Shown here: positions 52,932-62,426 of the stretch, in pieces | Numbering within the stretch: the stretch's first letter is position 1 | Layout: each line of letters begins with the position of its first letter | DNA from: Cryobacterium sp. GrIS_2_6 | Lineage (GTDB): Bacteria > Actinomycetota > Actinomycetes > Actinomycetales > Microbacteriaceae | Assembly (NCBI RefSeq): GCF_035984545.1 | Contig: NZ_JAXCHP010000001.1 | Coordinates: forward strand, 1,364,001 to 1,428,000 | DNA: 64,000 bases | Direction of reading: 5' to 3' | The notes under the pieces: model-generated | Seen by the model: the letters and a program-made list of their open reading frames with translations, nothing else | What the model was told of the DNA's origin: nothing | Database searches by the model: none | Translations under genes and position numbers: made by a program

Positions 52932-54251
52932 ATGGCGAAGATTTCCGAGCGCGCACCGGCGGATCCCGCCCCGCGGGTAGAAGCGGCCGCGTTCGCCGCG
53001 GGGTTCGTCACCGCGCTCCGCCGCGCGGGCCTGCCGGTTTCGGTCGACGGGGCTGCACGGCTCGCCGACGCGGTCCAGGTGGTGCCGCCGACCCATCGCT
53101 CGGCACTTTATTGGACGTGCCGCATCGTGCTCCTCTCGTCGAGGGAACAGCTGCCGGTGTTCGACGCGGTCTTCTCTGCCGTCTTCGACGGCCTGCTCGA
53201 CCCGGCGGACCAGCGCGGTGACCCGAACGCGCCGCCGGCCATCGGCTCGGAGGCCAGGACGCGCCCGGCGCCGCACGACGACCTCGCCGCGAGGCGGCAG
53301 GAACCGCGCGAAGGACCCGAGAACCGGGCACCGACGCCTGCTCCCGCATCAGGGCCCTCGGATCCGGGCGCCGTCGAACGCGAGACGATCCTGATGCTCG
53401 CCTCGCTCGAACGCCGCTTGCACGACACCTCGTTTTCGCTCCTGAGTGCTGATGAGACTGAACAGGTTCGGAACCTCGTGCGCCGGATCTCGCTCTCGAC
53501 CCCGCTTCGGCGCAGCAGGCGCGTTCGGCCGACCCGAGCGGACGGCGCCCGGCTCGACCTGAGGCGCACCGTCCGGGCCGCACACCGCACCGGCGAGGAG
53601 CCGATCCTTCTGGTCTCCTCCCGCCGCAGGCAACAACCGCGCAGGCTCGTCCTGCTCTGCGACGTGTCGGCGTCGATGGAACCGTACACCCGGGTGTTCC
53701 TCAGCCTGCTCCAGGGCGCCGTTGCGGGCGCGCACGCGGAGGCCTTCGTCTTCTCGACCGAGCTGACCCGGCTGACCCGCCAACTCGCCGTCCGGGATGC
53801 GGACGCCGCGCTCGCGAGCGCCGCGGCGAGCTCCTCGGACTGGGCCGGCGGCACCCGGCTCGGCGACAGCATCCGCCGGTTCATCGACGACCACGGTCGG
53901 CGCGGACTGGCCAGGGGCGCTGTGATCGTGGTGCTCTCCGACGGTTGGGCCCTCGACGACCCCGCTTTCGTTGCCGACCAGATGGCCCGTCTGCGCCGCC
54001 TCGCGTACCGGATCGTCTGGGTCAACCCGCGTACGGTCGCGCCCGGATTCCAGCCGCTCGTCGGGGGGATGAAGGCCGCACTGCCCTACATCGACGGCAT
54101 CGTGAGCGGCCACAGTTACTCGGCGCTCGGCGAACTCGCCGACCTGATCCGCGCAGAACGGCTCGACCCCCGCAGCCGTCCCGGCACCGTATCCAGCACC
54201 GATCCCCGTACTCGACCCCAACCGACCAGAGGACATGACCATGCAGCTTGA
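52932..54251 (+). CDS. coxE: VWA-domain protein CoxE
   Basis: A 439-residue protein that pairs with the MoxR ATPase in copper insertion into CO dehydrogenase. The C-terminal von Willebrand A domain has the MIDAS motif LLCDVSASMEPYTR; a downstream conserved Thr (FSTELTRLTRQL) and Asp (VLSDGWALDD) complete the metal site. The first 150 residues contain CoxE-type helices and a Pro/Arg-rich linker. The last 11 bases overlap the coxG start. Confidence 0.92.
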   Translation: MAKISERAPADPAPRVEAAAFAAGFVTALRRAGLPVSVDGAARLADAVQVVPPTHRSALYWTCRIVLLSSREQLPVFDAVFSAVFDGLLDPADQRGDPNAPPAIGSEARTRPAPHDDLAARRQEPREGPENRAPTPAPASGPSDPGAVERETILMLASLERRLHDTSFSLLSADETEQVRNLVRRISLSTPLRRSRRVRPTRADGARLDLRRTVRAAHRTGEEPILLVSSRRRQQPRRLVLLCDVSASMEPYTRVFLSLLQGAVAGAHAEAFVFSTELTRLTRQLAVRDADAALASAAASSSDWAGGTRLGDSIRRFIDDHGRRGLARGAVIVVLSDGWALDDPAFVADQMARLRRLAYRIVWVNPRTVAPGFQPLVGGMKAALPYIDGIVSGHSYSALGELADLIRAERLDPRSRPGTVSSTDPRTRPQPTRGHDHAA

Positions 54252-54981
54252 CAGCACCTTTTCCGTCACCGCGCCGATCGAGGACGTCTGGGCGACCCTG
54301 ATGGACTTCGAACGTGTCGCCGGTTGCGTACCGGGAGCGCAGATCCTGAACCGTCTCTCCGACGACGCCTTTCAGGTCGGCATGAAGGTGAAGCTCGGAC
54401 CGGTGGCAATGCAGTACAAAGGAATGATGAACGTGATCGAGCGGGATTCAGACGCCCACCGGGCGGTCTTCTCGGGGCGCGCCCAGGAGGCGCGCGGCCA
54501 GGGCACCGCGCAGGGGACCGCAACGCTCGTCCTCACCGAGGCGGACGGCACGACCCACGGAACCGTGAACGCCGACGTCGACCTCTCCGGGAAGGTCGCC
54601 GTGATGGGCAAGAGCATCATCGGCAGCGTCACAGACCAGATGATGGCGCTCTTCGCCGAGAACCTCCAGGCGATGCTGAGCGAGGCTCCCGTGCCGGCGG
54701 ACACCGTGCCGGCGGACGCCGAGCCGCACGCGACGGCACCGATCGGCATCGTGCACCCGGCGGATGTTCCCGCCCGGACGGTTCCCAGGACTCCGCCGCC
54801 TCCGGCCGCCGGATCGAGCCTCGACGCCTTCAGCTTCGCCAGGGCGATGATCATGGAGCGCCTCAGCAACCCGGCCACGCTCCTCGGCCTGCTCGCCGTC
54901 GTCGGCTTCGTCGGCTACCGGCTCGGCCGGCACGGTGCAGCCCGCCCGGCCGCGGACACCCGCCAGGGGCGCAGACCGTGA
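54241..54981 (+). CDS. coxG: SRPBCC-fold membrane recruitment protein CoxG
   Basis: A 246-residue protein with an N-terminal START/SRPBCC lipid-binding fold (MQLDSTFSVTAPIEDVWATL, GCVPGAQ, MGKSIIGSVTDQMMALFAENL). A Pro/Ala linker (about 155-190) and a C-terminal membrane helix (LLGLLAVVGFVGYRLGR) follow. CoxG tethers CO dehydrogenase to the membrane and may deliver quinone, as shown for mycobacterial and proteobacterial homologues. Start 54241 is preferred over 54235 because AGAGGA then has a seven-base spacer. XdhC follows after nine bases. Confidence 0.92.
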   Translation: MQLDSTFSVTAPIEDVWATLMDFERVAGCVPGAQILNRLSDDAFQVGMKVKLGPVAMQYKGMMNVIERDSDAHRAVFSGRAQEARGQGTAQGTATLVLTEADGTTHGTVNADVDLSGKVAVMGKSIIGSVTDQMMALFAENLQAMLSEAPVPADTVPADAEPHATAPIGIVHPADVPARTVPRTPPPPAAGSSLDAFSFARAMIMERLSNPATLLGLLAVVGFVGYRLGRHGAARPAADTRQGRRP

Positions 54982-54990
54982 GACTCCGCA

Positions 54991-56166
54991 ATGCGTGACG
55001 TCATCGGAGAACTGGTTCCCGGCTGGGAACGCGGGCGGACGGCGGCGCTCGCCACGGTCGTACGCACGTTCCACTCCGCGCCCCGGCCCGCAGGAGCATC
55101 GATGCTCGTCACGAGCGACGGCGCCGTCGTCGGCTCGGTGTCGGGAGGCTGCGTCGAGGGCGCCGTCTACGAACTCGCGCAGGAGGTGATCCGCACCGGA
55201 CGGCCGGCCCTCGTGCGTTACGGCATCAGCGACGACGACGCCTTCGCGGTCGGCCTGACCTGCGGCGGCATCCTCGACGTCTTCGTTGAACCGGTCTCCC
55301 GCGAGACCTTCGCGGAGCTCGACACAGTCATGCGCGACCTCGCGAGGTCCGTTCCGGTCGGCATCGTGACCGTCATCGAGCACCCCGACCCCCGCATCCT
55401 CGGCCGTCACCTTATCGTCCACGGCGACGGGGTGAGCGGAGACCTCGGTTCCGAACGGCTCACCCACGTCGTGGGCGACGATGCCCGCGGCCTCCTCTCG
55501 GCGGGGCGCACCTCGACGATCGGCTACGGGCCGGACGGAGAACGCGACGGCGCTGAACTGCGCGTCTTCGTCACGAGCTTCGCCCCGCGGCCACGGATGC
55601 TCGTGTTCGGCGCTGTCGACTTCGCCGCGGCCCTGACCCGGCTGGCCGACTTCCTCGGGTACCGGGTCACCGTGTGCGATGCCCGCGCCGTGTTCGCGAC
55701 TCCTGCGCGGTTCCCCGGAGCCGACGAGGTCGTCGTGGCCTGGCCTCACCGCTACTTCGCCGAGCAGAGTGCCGCCGGCCTCCTCGACGCGCGCACCGTC
55801 GTCTGCGTGCTCACCCACGATCCGAAGTTCGACGTCCCTCTCCTCGAGCTGGCCCTGGCCGACGGGAACCTCGCCTACGTCGGCGCCATGGGTTCCCTGC
55901 GCACCCACGACGACCGCCTGGACCGGCTGCGGGCGGCATCCGTGCCCGAGGTCGCACTGGCGCGGCTGCACAGCCCGATCGGTCTCGATCTCGGCGCCCG
56001 TACGCCGGAGGAGACCGCGGTCTCGATCATGGCCGAGGTCATCTCCGGGATGTGGGGTGGCACCGGTGAATCGCTCGGCGACCGCCGGACGCCGATCCAC
56101 CACAACCTGGCTACCCCGGACACCGTCGACGTGCCCGACGAGGATGATGCCCGGAAGCTCGTGTGA
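54991..56166 (+). CDS. XdhC-family cox accessory protein (CoxI-like)
   Basis: A 391-residue full-length XdhC protein: N-terminal domain with [30 protein letters not shown] and [14 protein letters not shown]-terminal Rossmann-like domain with [20 protein letters not shown] and [13 protein letters not shown]; and the end [20 protein letters not shown]. It binds and protects the molybdenum cofactor and hands it to the apo-enzyme. It lacks the YHS domain of the other XdhC in this operon, so the two are not duplicates of one function. Its stop overlaps the permease start by four bases. Confidence 0.9.
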   Translation: MRDVIGELVPGWERGRTAALATVVRTFHSAPRPAGASMLVTSDGAVVGSVSGGCVEGAVYELAQEVIRTGRPALVRYGISDDDAFAVGLTCGGILDVFVEPVSRETFAELDTVMRDLARSVPVGIVTVIEHPDPRILGRHLIVHGDGVSGDLGSERLTHVVGDDARGLLSAGRTSTIGYGPDGERDGAELRVFVTSFAPRPRMLVFGAVDFAAALTRLADFLGYRVTVCDARAVFATPARFPGADEVVVAWPHRYFAEQSAAGLLDARTVVCVLTHDPKFDVPLLELALADGNLAYVGAMGSLRTHDDRLDRLRAASVPEVALARLHSPIGLDLGARTPEETAVSIMAEVISGMWGGTGESLGDRRTPIHHNLATPDTVDVPDEDDARKLV

Positions 56167-58166
56167 CCATGGACCAGGCACCGGGCCATGCCGCTCGTCC
56201 CGAGATCCCTGCGAGTGTTCCGAGTCCGATCCGCAAGAAAACAGCATATGGGCCCCTGGGCCGGTGGCTCCTGGCCAACCGGGTGCAACCGGTGGGCCTC
56301 GAGAGCGAAGAGGGGACGGCATCCACTCACCCGTGGTGGCAGGTGATGTGCCTCACCGGCGTCGACTACTTCTCGACCCTCTCCTATCTGCCCGGTATCG
56401 CGGCGCTCGCCGCCGGCGCGCTCTCACCCGTTGCGACCCTGCTCATCGTCGCGCTCACCCTCCTCGGCATGCTGCCAATGTATCGCCGCGTCGCGAAGGA
56501 GAGCCCGCACGGGCAAGGGTCCGTCGCGATGCTCGAGCGGCTGCTGCCGTTCTGGCGCGGCAAGGTGTTCGTGCTCATCCTGCTCGGCTTCGTCGCGACC
56601 AGCTGGATCATCACGATCACGCTGTCCTCGGCGGATGCGACGGTCCACATCCTTGAGAACCCGTTTACGCCGAGCTTCCTCGCGGGCCAGGCCGTGCCGA
56701 TCACGGTCGTGCTGCTGCTCATCCTCGGCGGAGTCTTCCTGCTCGGTTTCAGCGAGGCCGTCTCCGTCGCCATTCCCCTCGTCGCGGCGTATCTGCTGCT
56801 CAACGGAATCGTGATCGGCGTCGGACTCTACGACGCCTTCACCGAACCCGGGGTGATCGCGAGCTGGACGGACGCACTCACAGCACGGGGAAGCGGTTTC
56901 GGTGATGTCCTCGGGCCCGCCGTGATCGCCTTCCCGCTCCTCGTCCTCGGTCTCTCGGGTTTCGAGACCGGGGTCAGCATGATGCCGCTCGTCTCCGCGG
57001 ACGGCAGGAGCCCCGAGGAACGACTCGCCTCGCGGATCCGGAACACCCGGAGGCTCCTCACGACGGCGGCCCTCATCATGAGCGTCTACCTACTCTCGAG
57101 CAGCTTCGTGACAACCGTTCTCATCCCACCGGCCGAGTTCGAGGCGGGCGGCGCGGCGAGCGGGCGCGCGCTCGCCTTCCTCGCCCACGAGCGCGTCGGC
57201 GAGGTCTTCGGCACGGTCTACGACGTGAGCAGCATCCTGATCCTCTGGTTCGCGGGTGCGTCCGCGATGGCCGGACTGATCAACATCGTGCCGCGGTATC
57301 TGCCGTCGTATGGGATGGCGCCGGACTGGAGCCGTGCCATCCGCCCGGTCGTACTTGTGTACACCGGGGTGAGTGTGCTGATCACCATCGGTTTCCGGGC
57401 GGATGTGAACGCGCAGGCCGGCGCGTACGCGACCGGGATCCTCGCCATGATGGTGTCCGGCGCCGTCGCCGTGACCATCTCGGCCGTCCGCCGCAGGCAA
57501 CGCCGCGCGAGCATCGGCTTCAGTGTCCTGTCGCTCGCGCTCCTCTACGCCCTCGGCGCGAACATCGTCGAGAAACCGGACGGGATCACAATTTCAGTGT
57601 TCTTCATCGCGGCGATCATCGCCGTGTCCCTGATTTCTCGCGTCACACGGACAACCGAGCTCCGGGTGGACAGCGTCGAATTCGACGGGGCGGCCCGGCA
57701 GTTCGTCGCCGATTCCCTCGTCTATGACGGCGCCCTGAACATCATCGCGAACAAGCCCCAGAGCGGCGACCGCGCCGAGTACGCGGCGAAGGAGGCCGAC
57801 CAGCGTGGGATGAATCCGGTTCCCGGAACCGCGGACGTGCTCTTCCTCGAGATCGAGGTCATCGACCCCTCCGGCTTCAGCAAGATCGTGCACGTCCGGG
57901 GTGTCGAGATCGAAGGCTACCGGGTGCTGCGCGCGCAGAGCCCGGCGGCACCGAACGCCATCGCCGCGATCCTGCTCGCCCTGCGGGATGCCTCCGGGGT
58001 ACGCCCGCACGTGTACTTCGAATGGTCGGAGGGCAACCCGCTCTTCCACCTGATGCGCTACCTCCTGCTCGGCCAGGGCGACACCGCCCCCGTTGTACGG
58101 GAGATCATGCGCGAGGTCGAACCCGACCCGCTCCGCCGTCCGGGCACCCACGTCGGCGGCGGCTGA
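56163..58166 (+). CDS. APC-superfamily permease in the cox operon
   Basis: A 667-residue permease: about 12 membrane helices up to residue 490, then a soluble C-terminal domain of about 170 residues. [20 protein letters not shown], the [18 protein letters not shown] loop and [14 protein letters not shown] are typical of an uncharacterised APC group related to KimA/KUP-type transporters. The soluble domain ([32 protein letters not shown]) is conserved in that group. The GTG at 56163 overlaps the XdhC stop (GTGA); an ATG at 56169 is also possible. Substrate is unknown: amino acid, potassium or a cofactor precursor. Its operon position suggests a role linked to CO oxidation. Confidence 0.8.
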   Translation: MTMDQAPGHAARPEIPASVPSPIRKKTAYGPLGRWLLANRVQPVGLESEEGTASTHPWWQVMCLTGVDYFSTLSYLPGIAALAAGALSPVATLLIVALTLLGMLPMYRRVAKESPHGQGSVAMLERLLPFWRGKVFVLILLGFVATSWIITITLSSADATVHILENPFTPSFLAGQAVPITVVLLLILGGVFLLGFSEAVSVAIPLVAAYLLLNGIVIGVGLYDAFTEPGVIASWTDALTARGSGFGDVLGPAVIAFPLLVLGLSGFETGVSMMPLVSADGRSPEERLASRIRNTRRLLTTAALIMSVYLLSSSFVTTVLIPPAEFEAGGAASGRALAFLAHERVGEVFGTVYDVSSILILWFAGASAMAGLINIVPRYLPSYGMAPDWSRAIRPVVLVYTGVSVLITIGFRADVNAQAGAYATGILAMMVSGAVAVTISAVRRRQRRASIGFSVLSLALLYALGANIVEKPDGITISVFFIAAIIAVSLISRVTRTTELRVDSVEFDGAARQFVADSLVYDGALNIIANKPQSGDRAEYAAKEADQRGMNPVPGTADVLFLEIEVIDPSGFSKIVHVRGVEIEGYRVLRAQSPAAPNAIAAILLALRDASGVRPHVYFEWSEGNPLFHLMRYLLLGQGDTAPVVREIMREVEPDPLRRPGTHVGGG

Positions 58167-58181
58167 GGGGTTCGAAGCCGA

Positions 58182-58478
58182 CTAGGTAGCGGCCATGATG
58201 TCGATCCGGCTGATGTCGGGGTCCCTCACGAGCAGGGTCGGCCCATGTTCGGCGAGTGCTGCCGGGACGGCCCCGGTGAGGTGTGCCTGGCGATCCTCTT
58301 CGGTGTCGAAAGTGTCGAAGATGCCGAACATGTCGTCATCGACCCGGAAGGCGTACCAGGTCCGGGTGCCCGGCTCGGCGGCGGCCAGTGCCTGTGCACC
58401 GGCGAGGAAATCCGCGACGGCCTGTTCCTGCCCCGCCCGGGCTTCAACGAGAGCCAGCACACCGTATTTAAGCGTCAT
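58182..58478 (-). CDS. ABM-domain (putative quinol monooxygenase-like) protein
   Basis: A 98-residue ferredoxin-like fold protein of the antibiotic biosynthesis monooxygenase family. KYGVLALVEARAGQEQAVADF, GTRTWYAFRVDDDMFGIFDTFD and EEDRQAHLTG are the usual core strands and helix. Homologues such as YgiN oxidise quinols, while others degrade heme or act as small sensors; no specific residue settles the function here. It is convergent with the permease gene, 15 bases apart. Confidence 0.82.
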   Translation of the reverse strand: MTLKYGVLALVEARAGQEQAVADFLAGAQALAAAEPGTRTWYAFRVDDDMFGIFDTFDTEEDRQAHLTGAVPAALAEHGPTLLVRDPDISRIDIMAAT

Positions 58479-58572
58479 CGCATTCTCCTCTGTACGTCGG
58501 CCCGCCGGACGGCGGCCCTGTCGTGAGCATAGGAAGAGCCGCCCAAGCCGGCAAGGGGGCGCCCGCCGGGAG

Positions 58573-60030
58573 TCAGTGCGTGAAGCCCGGATGCTGCCCC
58601 TCGACGGGCATCGGACCTTCGAGCCGGTCGAGATACGCCGTCTCCTCCTCGATCACTGTGAGCAGGCGCGCGGCGAGGTCCATGCTGAGCCCATTCCGCA
58701 CGACGATCCGCTGGACAGTCATCTCGGACAGGTTGTCGGGCATCCCGTACGCGGGAACGAGCCAGCCGTGGGCGCGCAGACGGTCCGACAGGTGGAAGAG
58801 GTTCCAGTTCCGGGTGTGGCCGGGGGTGAGGCGCCAGGCGAAGACCGGGATGTCCGACCCGTCATTCCACAGTGTGAAGGCGCCGATCTTCTCGATGCCG
58901 CGCGCGAGGTACCGCGCAACGTCCTGGGCGGACTGCTGCACGGCACGGTAGCCGTCGAATCCGAGCCGAAGGAAGAGATAGTACTGCAGGAGCACCTGCG
59001 CGCCGGGACGGGAAAAGTTGAGCGCGAACGTGGGCATGCTCCCGCCGAGGTAGCTGACATGGAAGACCAGGTCCTCTGGCAGTGAATCCTTGGACCGCCA
59101 GACGATCCAGCCCAGTCCCGGGTAGACAAGGCCGTACTTGTGCGCGGAGGTGTTGATCGAGTGCACCCGTTCCAACCGGAAGTCCCACTCGAGCTCCGGC
59201 TGCAGGAAGGGTGCGATCATTCCCCCGGAGGCCGCGTCAACATGGATGGGAACGGACACTCCGGTTCGCTCCTGGATCTCGTCGAGGGCGGCACTGATCG
59301 CCGCGACCGGCTCGTAGACCCCGGTGTACGTCACGCCCATGATCGCCACGACGCCGATGGTGTTCTCGTCGACATAGCTCGCTAGGTCGTGCCCGTCCAG
59401 GCTCGGGTGCTCCTCGCTGATGGGCACGAATCGAGGCTCGACGTCCCAGTAGTTGCAGAATTTCTCCCAGCACACCTGCACCGCGGAACTCATCACGAGG
59501 TTGGGCTGCGCGGTCGACTTTCCGGCCGCCCGCCTGGCCTGCTGCCAACGTCGTTTCAGGGCGAGTCCACCGAGCATGCAGGCCTCTGAGGAGCCGATCG
59601 TCGAGGTGCCGACGGTCTTCATGGGCTCGGGTGCGTGCCAGAGGCCGGCGATCATCCGCCAGCAATACTCCTCGATCGCGGCAGTCTGCGGGTATTCGTC
59701 CTTGTCGACGATGTTCTTGTCGAGCGCCTCCGCGTAGAGCCGCCCCGCGTGATCGTCCATCCAGGTGCCGACGAAGGTGGCGAGGTTCAGCCGGGCGTTT
59801 CCATCGAGCATGATCTCGTCGTGGATGATCTGGTACGCCGTCTCCGGCTCCATCGGGTCCGCGCCGAGGACGTACCGCGGCGCAACGCTGTCCTCACCCG
59901 GGCGGGCGAAGAGCGGGTTGATCTCGAAGAACTCCGGATTGAAATCTGGGTCGGCCTGCATAGGGTCTATGCTGCCGCACTCACCGTGCATCACGCTCGA
60001 CCTCCCTGCTGCGTATTCGCTGAGAGTCAT
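58573..60030 (-). CDS. gad: glutamate decarboxylase
   Basis: PLP-dependent decarboxylase producing GABA from glutamate and consuming a proton, often for acid resistance. 485 residues. The PLP lysine is Lys298 in NTSAHKYGLVYPG, the PLP-stacking Asp265 lies in HVDAASGG, and DGNARLNLATF and LGGSMPTFALNFSR are typical of bacterial GadA/B. The start at 60030 gives a 20-25 residue extension with no ribosome binding site, so an internal ATG (MHGEC or MQADP) may be used. No antiporter gene is adjacent. It is divergent from a PadR regulator across an 85-base gap that holds a palindrome. Confidence 0.92.
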   Translation of the reverse strand: MTLSEYAAGRSSVMHGECGSIDPMQADPDFNPEFFEINPLFARPGEDSVAPRYVLGADPMEPETAYQIIHDEIMLDGNARLNLATFVGTWMDDHAGRLYAEALDKNIVDKDEYPQTAAIEEYCWRMIAGLWHAPEPMKTVGTSTIGSSEACMLGGLALKRRWQQARRAAGKSTAQPNLVMSSAVQVCWEKFCNYWDVEPRFVPISEEHPSLDGHDLASYVDENTIGVVAIMGVTYTGVYEPVAAISAALDEIQERTGVSVPIHVDAASGGMIAPFLQPELEWDFRLERVHSINTSAHKYGLVYPGLGWIVWRSKDSLPEDLVFHVSYLGGSMPTFALNFSRPGAQVLLQYYLFLRLGFDGYRAVQQSAQDVARYLARGIEKIGAFTLWNDGSDIPVFAWRLTPGHTRNWNLFHLSDRLRAHGWLVPAYGMPDNLSEMTVQRIVVRNGLSMDLAARLLTVIEEETAYLDRLEGPMPVEGQHPGFTH

Positions 60031-60048
60031 TGCTTACAACTATTCACC

Positions 60049-60056
60049 GATATATC
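60049..60056. promoter_or_regulatory. palindrome in gad / padR intergenic region
   Basis: GATATATC, a perfect 8-bp palindrome in an AT-rich patch between the divergent gad and padR genes. Its position near both putative promoters makes it a candidate operator for the PadR regulator. Confidence 0.4.
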
Positions 60057-60115
60057 TTTAAGCCATCGCCGATCCTCTCGACCGTCGACCACCCACTTCC
60101 CGATTGGACACCACC

Positions 60116-60709
60116 ATGCATAATGATTTTCGCGAACCCCATACGCACGACTCCGGCGACCGGCACGAGCGCCGCGGATTCGGCCGGGGCGCCGGGCCCG
60201 GTTTCGGCCCCGGTTTCGGCCCCGGCTTCGGCGGCTTCGGCCCGCGCGGCTTCATGCCGCCGGGTACCCAGCGCAAGCTCAAGGGCGATGTCCGCCTCGC
60301 CATTCTCTCGTTGCTCTCCGAGGCTCCCTTCAACGGCTACGGACTGATCAAGGAGATCACCGAGCGCTCGGGAGGCACCTGGCGCCCGAGCCCCGGATCG
60401 GTGTACCCGACGCTGCAACAGCTCGTCGACGAGGGCCTCATCGCCCCGACCGGTGACGGCACCGGCACCGAATTCCAGCTCAGCGAGCCAGGCCGCGCCT
60501 ACGTCACCGAGAACGCGGACGCCCTCGCCCGAGTCTGGGACAGCTCGACGGCACGCGTCGAAGCCGAAGCGAACCTGCACGAAAGCGTCGCCAAGCTCAT
60601 GGGCGTCATCCACCAGCTCCGCTTCGCCGCGACCCCGGAGCAGCGTGCGAAGGCCGTAACCCAGATCGACGACCTCCGACGTTCCCTCTACGGAATCCTC
60701 GCCGACTGA
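60116..60709 (+). CDS. PadR family regulator with Gly/Phe-rich N terminus
   Basis: A 197-residue regulator. Residues 1-55 are hydrophilic and then Gly/Phe/Pro-rich (GRGAGPGFGPGFG). The PadR winged helix follows: KGDVRLAILSLLSEAPFNGYGLI, GSVYPTLQQLVDEGLIA, and the wing TGTEFQLSEPGRAY. A C-terminal coiled-coil helix is for dimerisation. Such PadR proteins commonly repress themselves and a neighbouring gene. ATG 60116 is preferred to TTG 60104; neither has a strong ribosome binding site. Divergence from gad makes gad a candidate target. Confidence 0.85.
   Translation: MHNDFREPHTHDSGDRHERRGFGRGAGPGFGPGFGPGFGGFGPRGFMPPGTQRKLKGDVRLAILSLLSEAPFNGYGLIKEITERSGGTWRPSPGSVYPTLQQLVDEGLIAPTGDGTGTEFQLSEPGRAYVTENADALARVWDSSTARVEAEANLHESVAKLMGVIHQLRFAATPEQRAKAVTQIDDLRRSLYGILAD
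60190..60240 (+). repeat. 12-bp tandem repeats encoding GFGP
   Basis: GGTTTCGGCCCC repeats twice at 60200-60223, followed by the variant GGCTTCGGC, inside the PadR gene. Gain or loss of a unit would stay in frame. Confidence 0.7.
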
Positions 60710-60730
60710 CGACAAGGTCCTGCCGGCAGG

Positions 60731-60767
60731 GCTTAGTGGCGAGAGGGGTTAGTGGCGACAGGGCTCA
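60731..60767 (+). repeat. 16-bp tandem repeat between padR and lysR
   Basis: TTAGTGGCGA occurs at 60733 and 60749 within a 16-base period, just after the palindrome CCTGCCGGCAGG (60719-60730). It lies between convergent genes; no clear terminator stem forms. Confidence 0.5.
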
Positions 60768-61637
60768 GTCGAGGTGCTCCGCGGCCGCGGCCCGGATCGC
60801 CTCGTAAATCGTCGCGAGCACGGGCGTGTGCAGCGTCCACTGCTGCCAGTAGAGCACCACATCGATGTGCCGGCCCGGCGCGAGATCGACGAGCACACCC
60901 TCGGCCTCGCCGCTGAGGATCCGCTGGTTGGGCACCATGCCCCAGCCCAGCCCGAGGCGGACGGCCTCCGCGAAGTCCGCGGACCCCGGGATCGAGTGCC
61001 GGGGAGGCGTGAGCGGCCGTCGGCTCCGCCCCCGGAGGAAGCGGTCCTGCAGGTCGTCCTTGGCGTCGAACACGACCATCGGCGCGCGGGACAGGGCATC
61101 CGCTGTGACGCCGGCGGCGAACCATTGTGCGGCGAAGCGCGGGTGCGCCATCGGCCGGTAACGCATGCTGCCGAGCCGGGTGACGGAGCAGCCGTGCACC
61201 GGACGCACGTCAGTCGTGATCGCGGCCATCACCGTTCCCGCGCGTAGCAGTTCGGCCGAGTGATCCTCATCCTCACGGCGTACGTCGAAGGTGATCGAGT
61301 CGGGCAGGCCGGCGAGCGCCGGAAGCACCCAGGTCGCGAGCGACTCGCTGTTGACGGCGAGCGGAACGCCCGCGCGCGCTTCCGACTCCGACCCTGAGAC
61401 GACGTCCTGCACGAGAGCGTCGATCTGCCGGGCCAGCCTCAGGTACGGCAGTCCGGCATCCGTGATCTCTGTCGGTTTCGTTCGCCGCACCAGCACCCGG
61501 CCCGCGGATGTCTCGAGGGCTTTGATCCGCTGGCTGACCGCGGACGGCGTGATGTGCAGGGTCGCAGCGGCCAGGTCGAAGGAGCCACGATCGATCGTCG
61601 CCGCGAGGGCCCTGAGCTGCGCATTGTCAATCGTCAT
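60765..61637 (-). CDS. lysG: LysR-family regulator (LysG/ArgP-like)
   Basis: A 290-residue LysR-type regulator. The N-terminal helix-turn-helix is RGSFDLAAATLHITPSAVSQ followed by RIKALE, and the C-terminal part is the effector-binding domain (VPLAVNSESLATWVLPAL, GLGWGMVPNQ). It is divergent from a LysE-type exporter, the classic LysG/ArgP arrangement in which basic amino acids induce their own export. A palindromic box lies between the genes. Confidence 0.9.
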   Translation of the reverse strand: MTIDNAQLRALAATIDRGSFDLAAATLHITPSAVSQRIKALETSAGRVLVRRTKPTEITDAGLPYLRLARQIDALVQDVVSGSESEARAGVPLAVNSESLATWVLPALAGLPDSITFDVRREDEDHSAELLRAGTVMAAITTDVRPVHGCSVTRLGSMRYRPMAHPRFAAQWFAAGVTADALSRAPMVVFDAKDDLQDRFLRGRSRRPLTPPRHSIPGSADFAEAVRLGLGWGMVPNQRILSGEAEGVLVDLAPGRHIDVVLYWQQWTLHTPVLATIYEAIRAAAAEHLD

Positions 61638-61638
61638 G

Positions 61639-61653
61639 ATTAGCCAGACTAAT
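61639..61653. promoter_or_regulatory. LysG-type operator
   Basis: ATTAG and CTAAT form a perfect 5-bp inverted repeat around five bases. It contains the T-N11-A pattern of LysR boxes and lies immediately upstream of the lysG start, between lysG and lysE. Confidence 0.5.
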
Positions 61654-61697
61654 GCCTGCTAAGAAAGTTTCGTTGTACTCATCCATCGCCGCCGAGG

Positions 61698-61703
61698 TAC
61701 GGT
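61698..61703 (+). promoter_or_regulatory. -10 hexamer of leaderless lysE promoter
   Basis: TACGGT lies six bases before the lysE ATG at 61710, with no Shine-Dalgarno. Confidence 0.4.
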
Positions 61704-61709
61704 CGAAGA

Positions 61710-62321
61710 ATGCTCCTCACCACCCTCGCCGGCCTCGGCTTCGGCCTGTCCCTCATCGTGGCGATCGGCGCGCAAAATGCCTACGTGCTTCGGCAGGGAC
61801 TGCGCCGGGAACATGTGCTCGCCGTGGTGATCGTCTGCGCGGCCTCCGACGCGATCCTGATCCTGGTCGGCGTCGCCGGGTTCGGGGCGCTGATCCGCAC
61901 GCTACCGTGGCTGCTCGCCGTGGTTCGGATCGTCGGCGCAGCATTCCTGCTCGGCTACGCGATGCTCGCCACACGCCGGGCCCTGCTGCCACGGCCGCTC
62001 GACACCTCGGTCGTCGGCACGGCCGCGACTCTTGCGCAGGTCCTTGCGACGACCGCCGCGCTCACCTGGCTCAATCCCCACGTGTACCTCGACACGGTGG
62101 TGTTCCTCGGCTCGGTCGCCGCGGCCCATGGCGACGAGCGCTGGTACTTCGGCCTCGGGGCCGTGCTCGGCAGCGTCGTCTGGTTCACGGCGCTCGGCTT
62201 CGGCGCCCGGCTGCTGCGCCCGATCTTCAGCCGGCCGGTGTCGTGGCGGATTCTCGACATCGGAATCGCGGTGATCATGACCGTGATCGCGGTGAGCCTG
62301 CTGCTCGGGATCGGAACCTGA
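61710..62321 (+). CDS. lysE: LysE/ArgO family basic amino acid exporter
   Basis: A 203-residue membrane protein with five to six helices. The signature [20 protein letters not shown] is the LysE/ArgO start, and [17 protein letters not shown] is the conserved middle motif. It exports lysine or arginine to keep internal pools safe, for example during peptide growth. The LysR regulator lies divergent upstream. Confidence 0.94.
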   Translation: MLLTTLAGLGFGLSLIVAIGAQNAYVLRQGLRREHVLAVVIVCAASDAILILVGVAGFGALIRTLPWLLAVVRIVGAAFLLGYAMLATRRALLPRPLDTSVVGTAATLAQVLATTAALTWLNPHVYLDTVVFLGSVAAAHGDERWYFGLGAVLGSVVWFTALGFGARLLRPIFSRPVSWRILDIGIAVIMTVIAVSLLLGIGT

Positions 62322-62426
62322 GTCCGCGATCGGAGTGTCCCGGGCCTCATCGGCTTCACATCGGGCCCCAAGGCAACCGATAGGAACCGAACCTACGGTC
62401 GGTTCATGTCGAGGAAAGGACCCACC

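Noticed and set aside
54448..56322. 624-codon minus-strand frame opposite coxG and the XdhC gene
   Set aside because: Shadow of two coupled cox genes; composition dominated by Gly, Arg and Asp.
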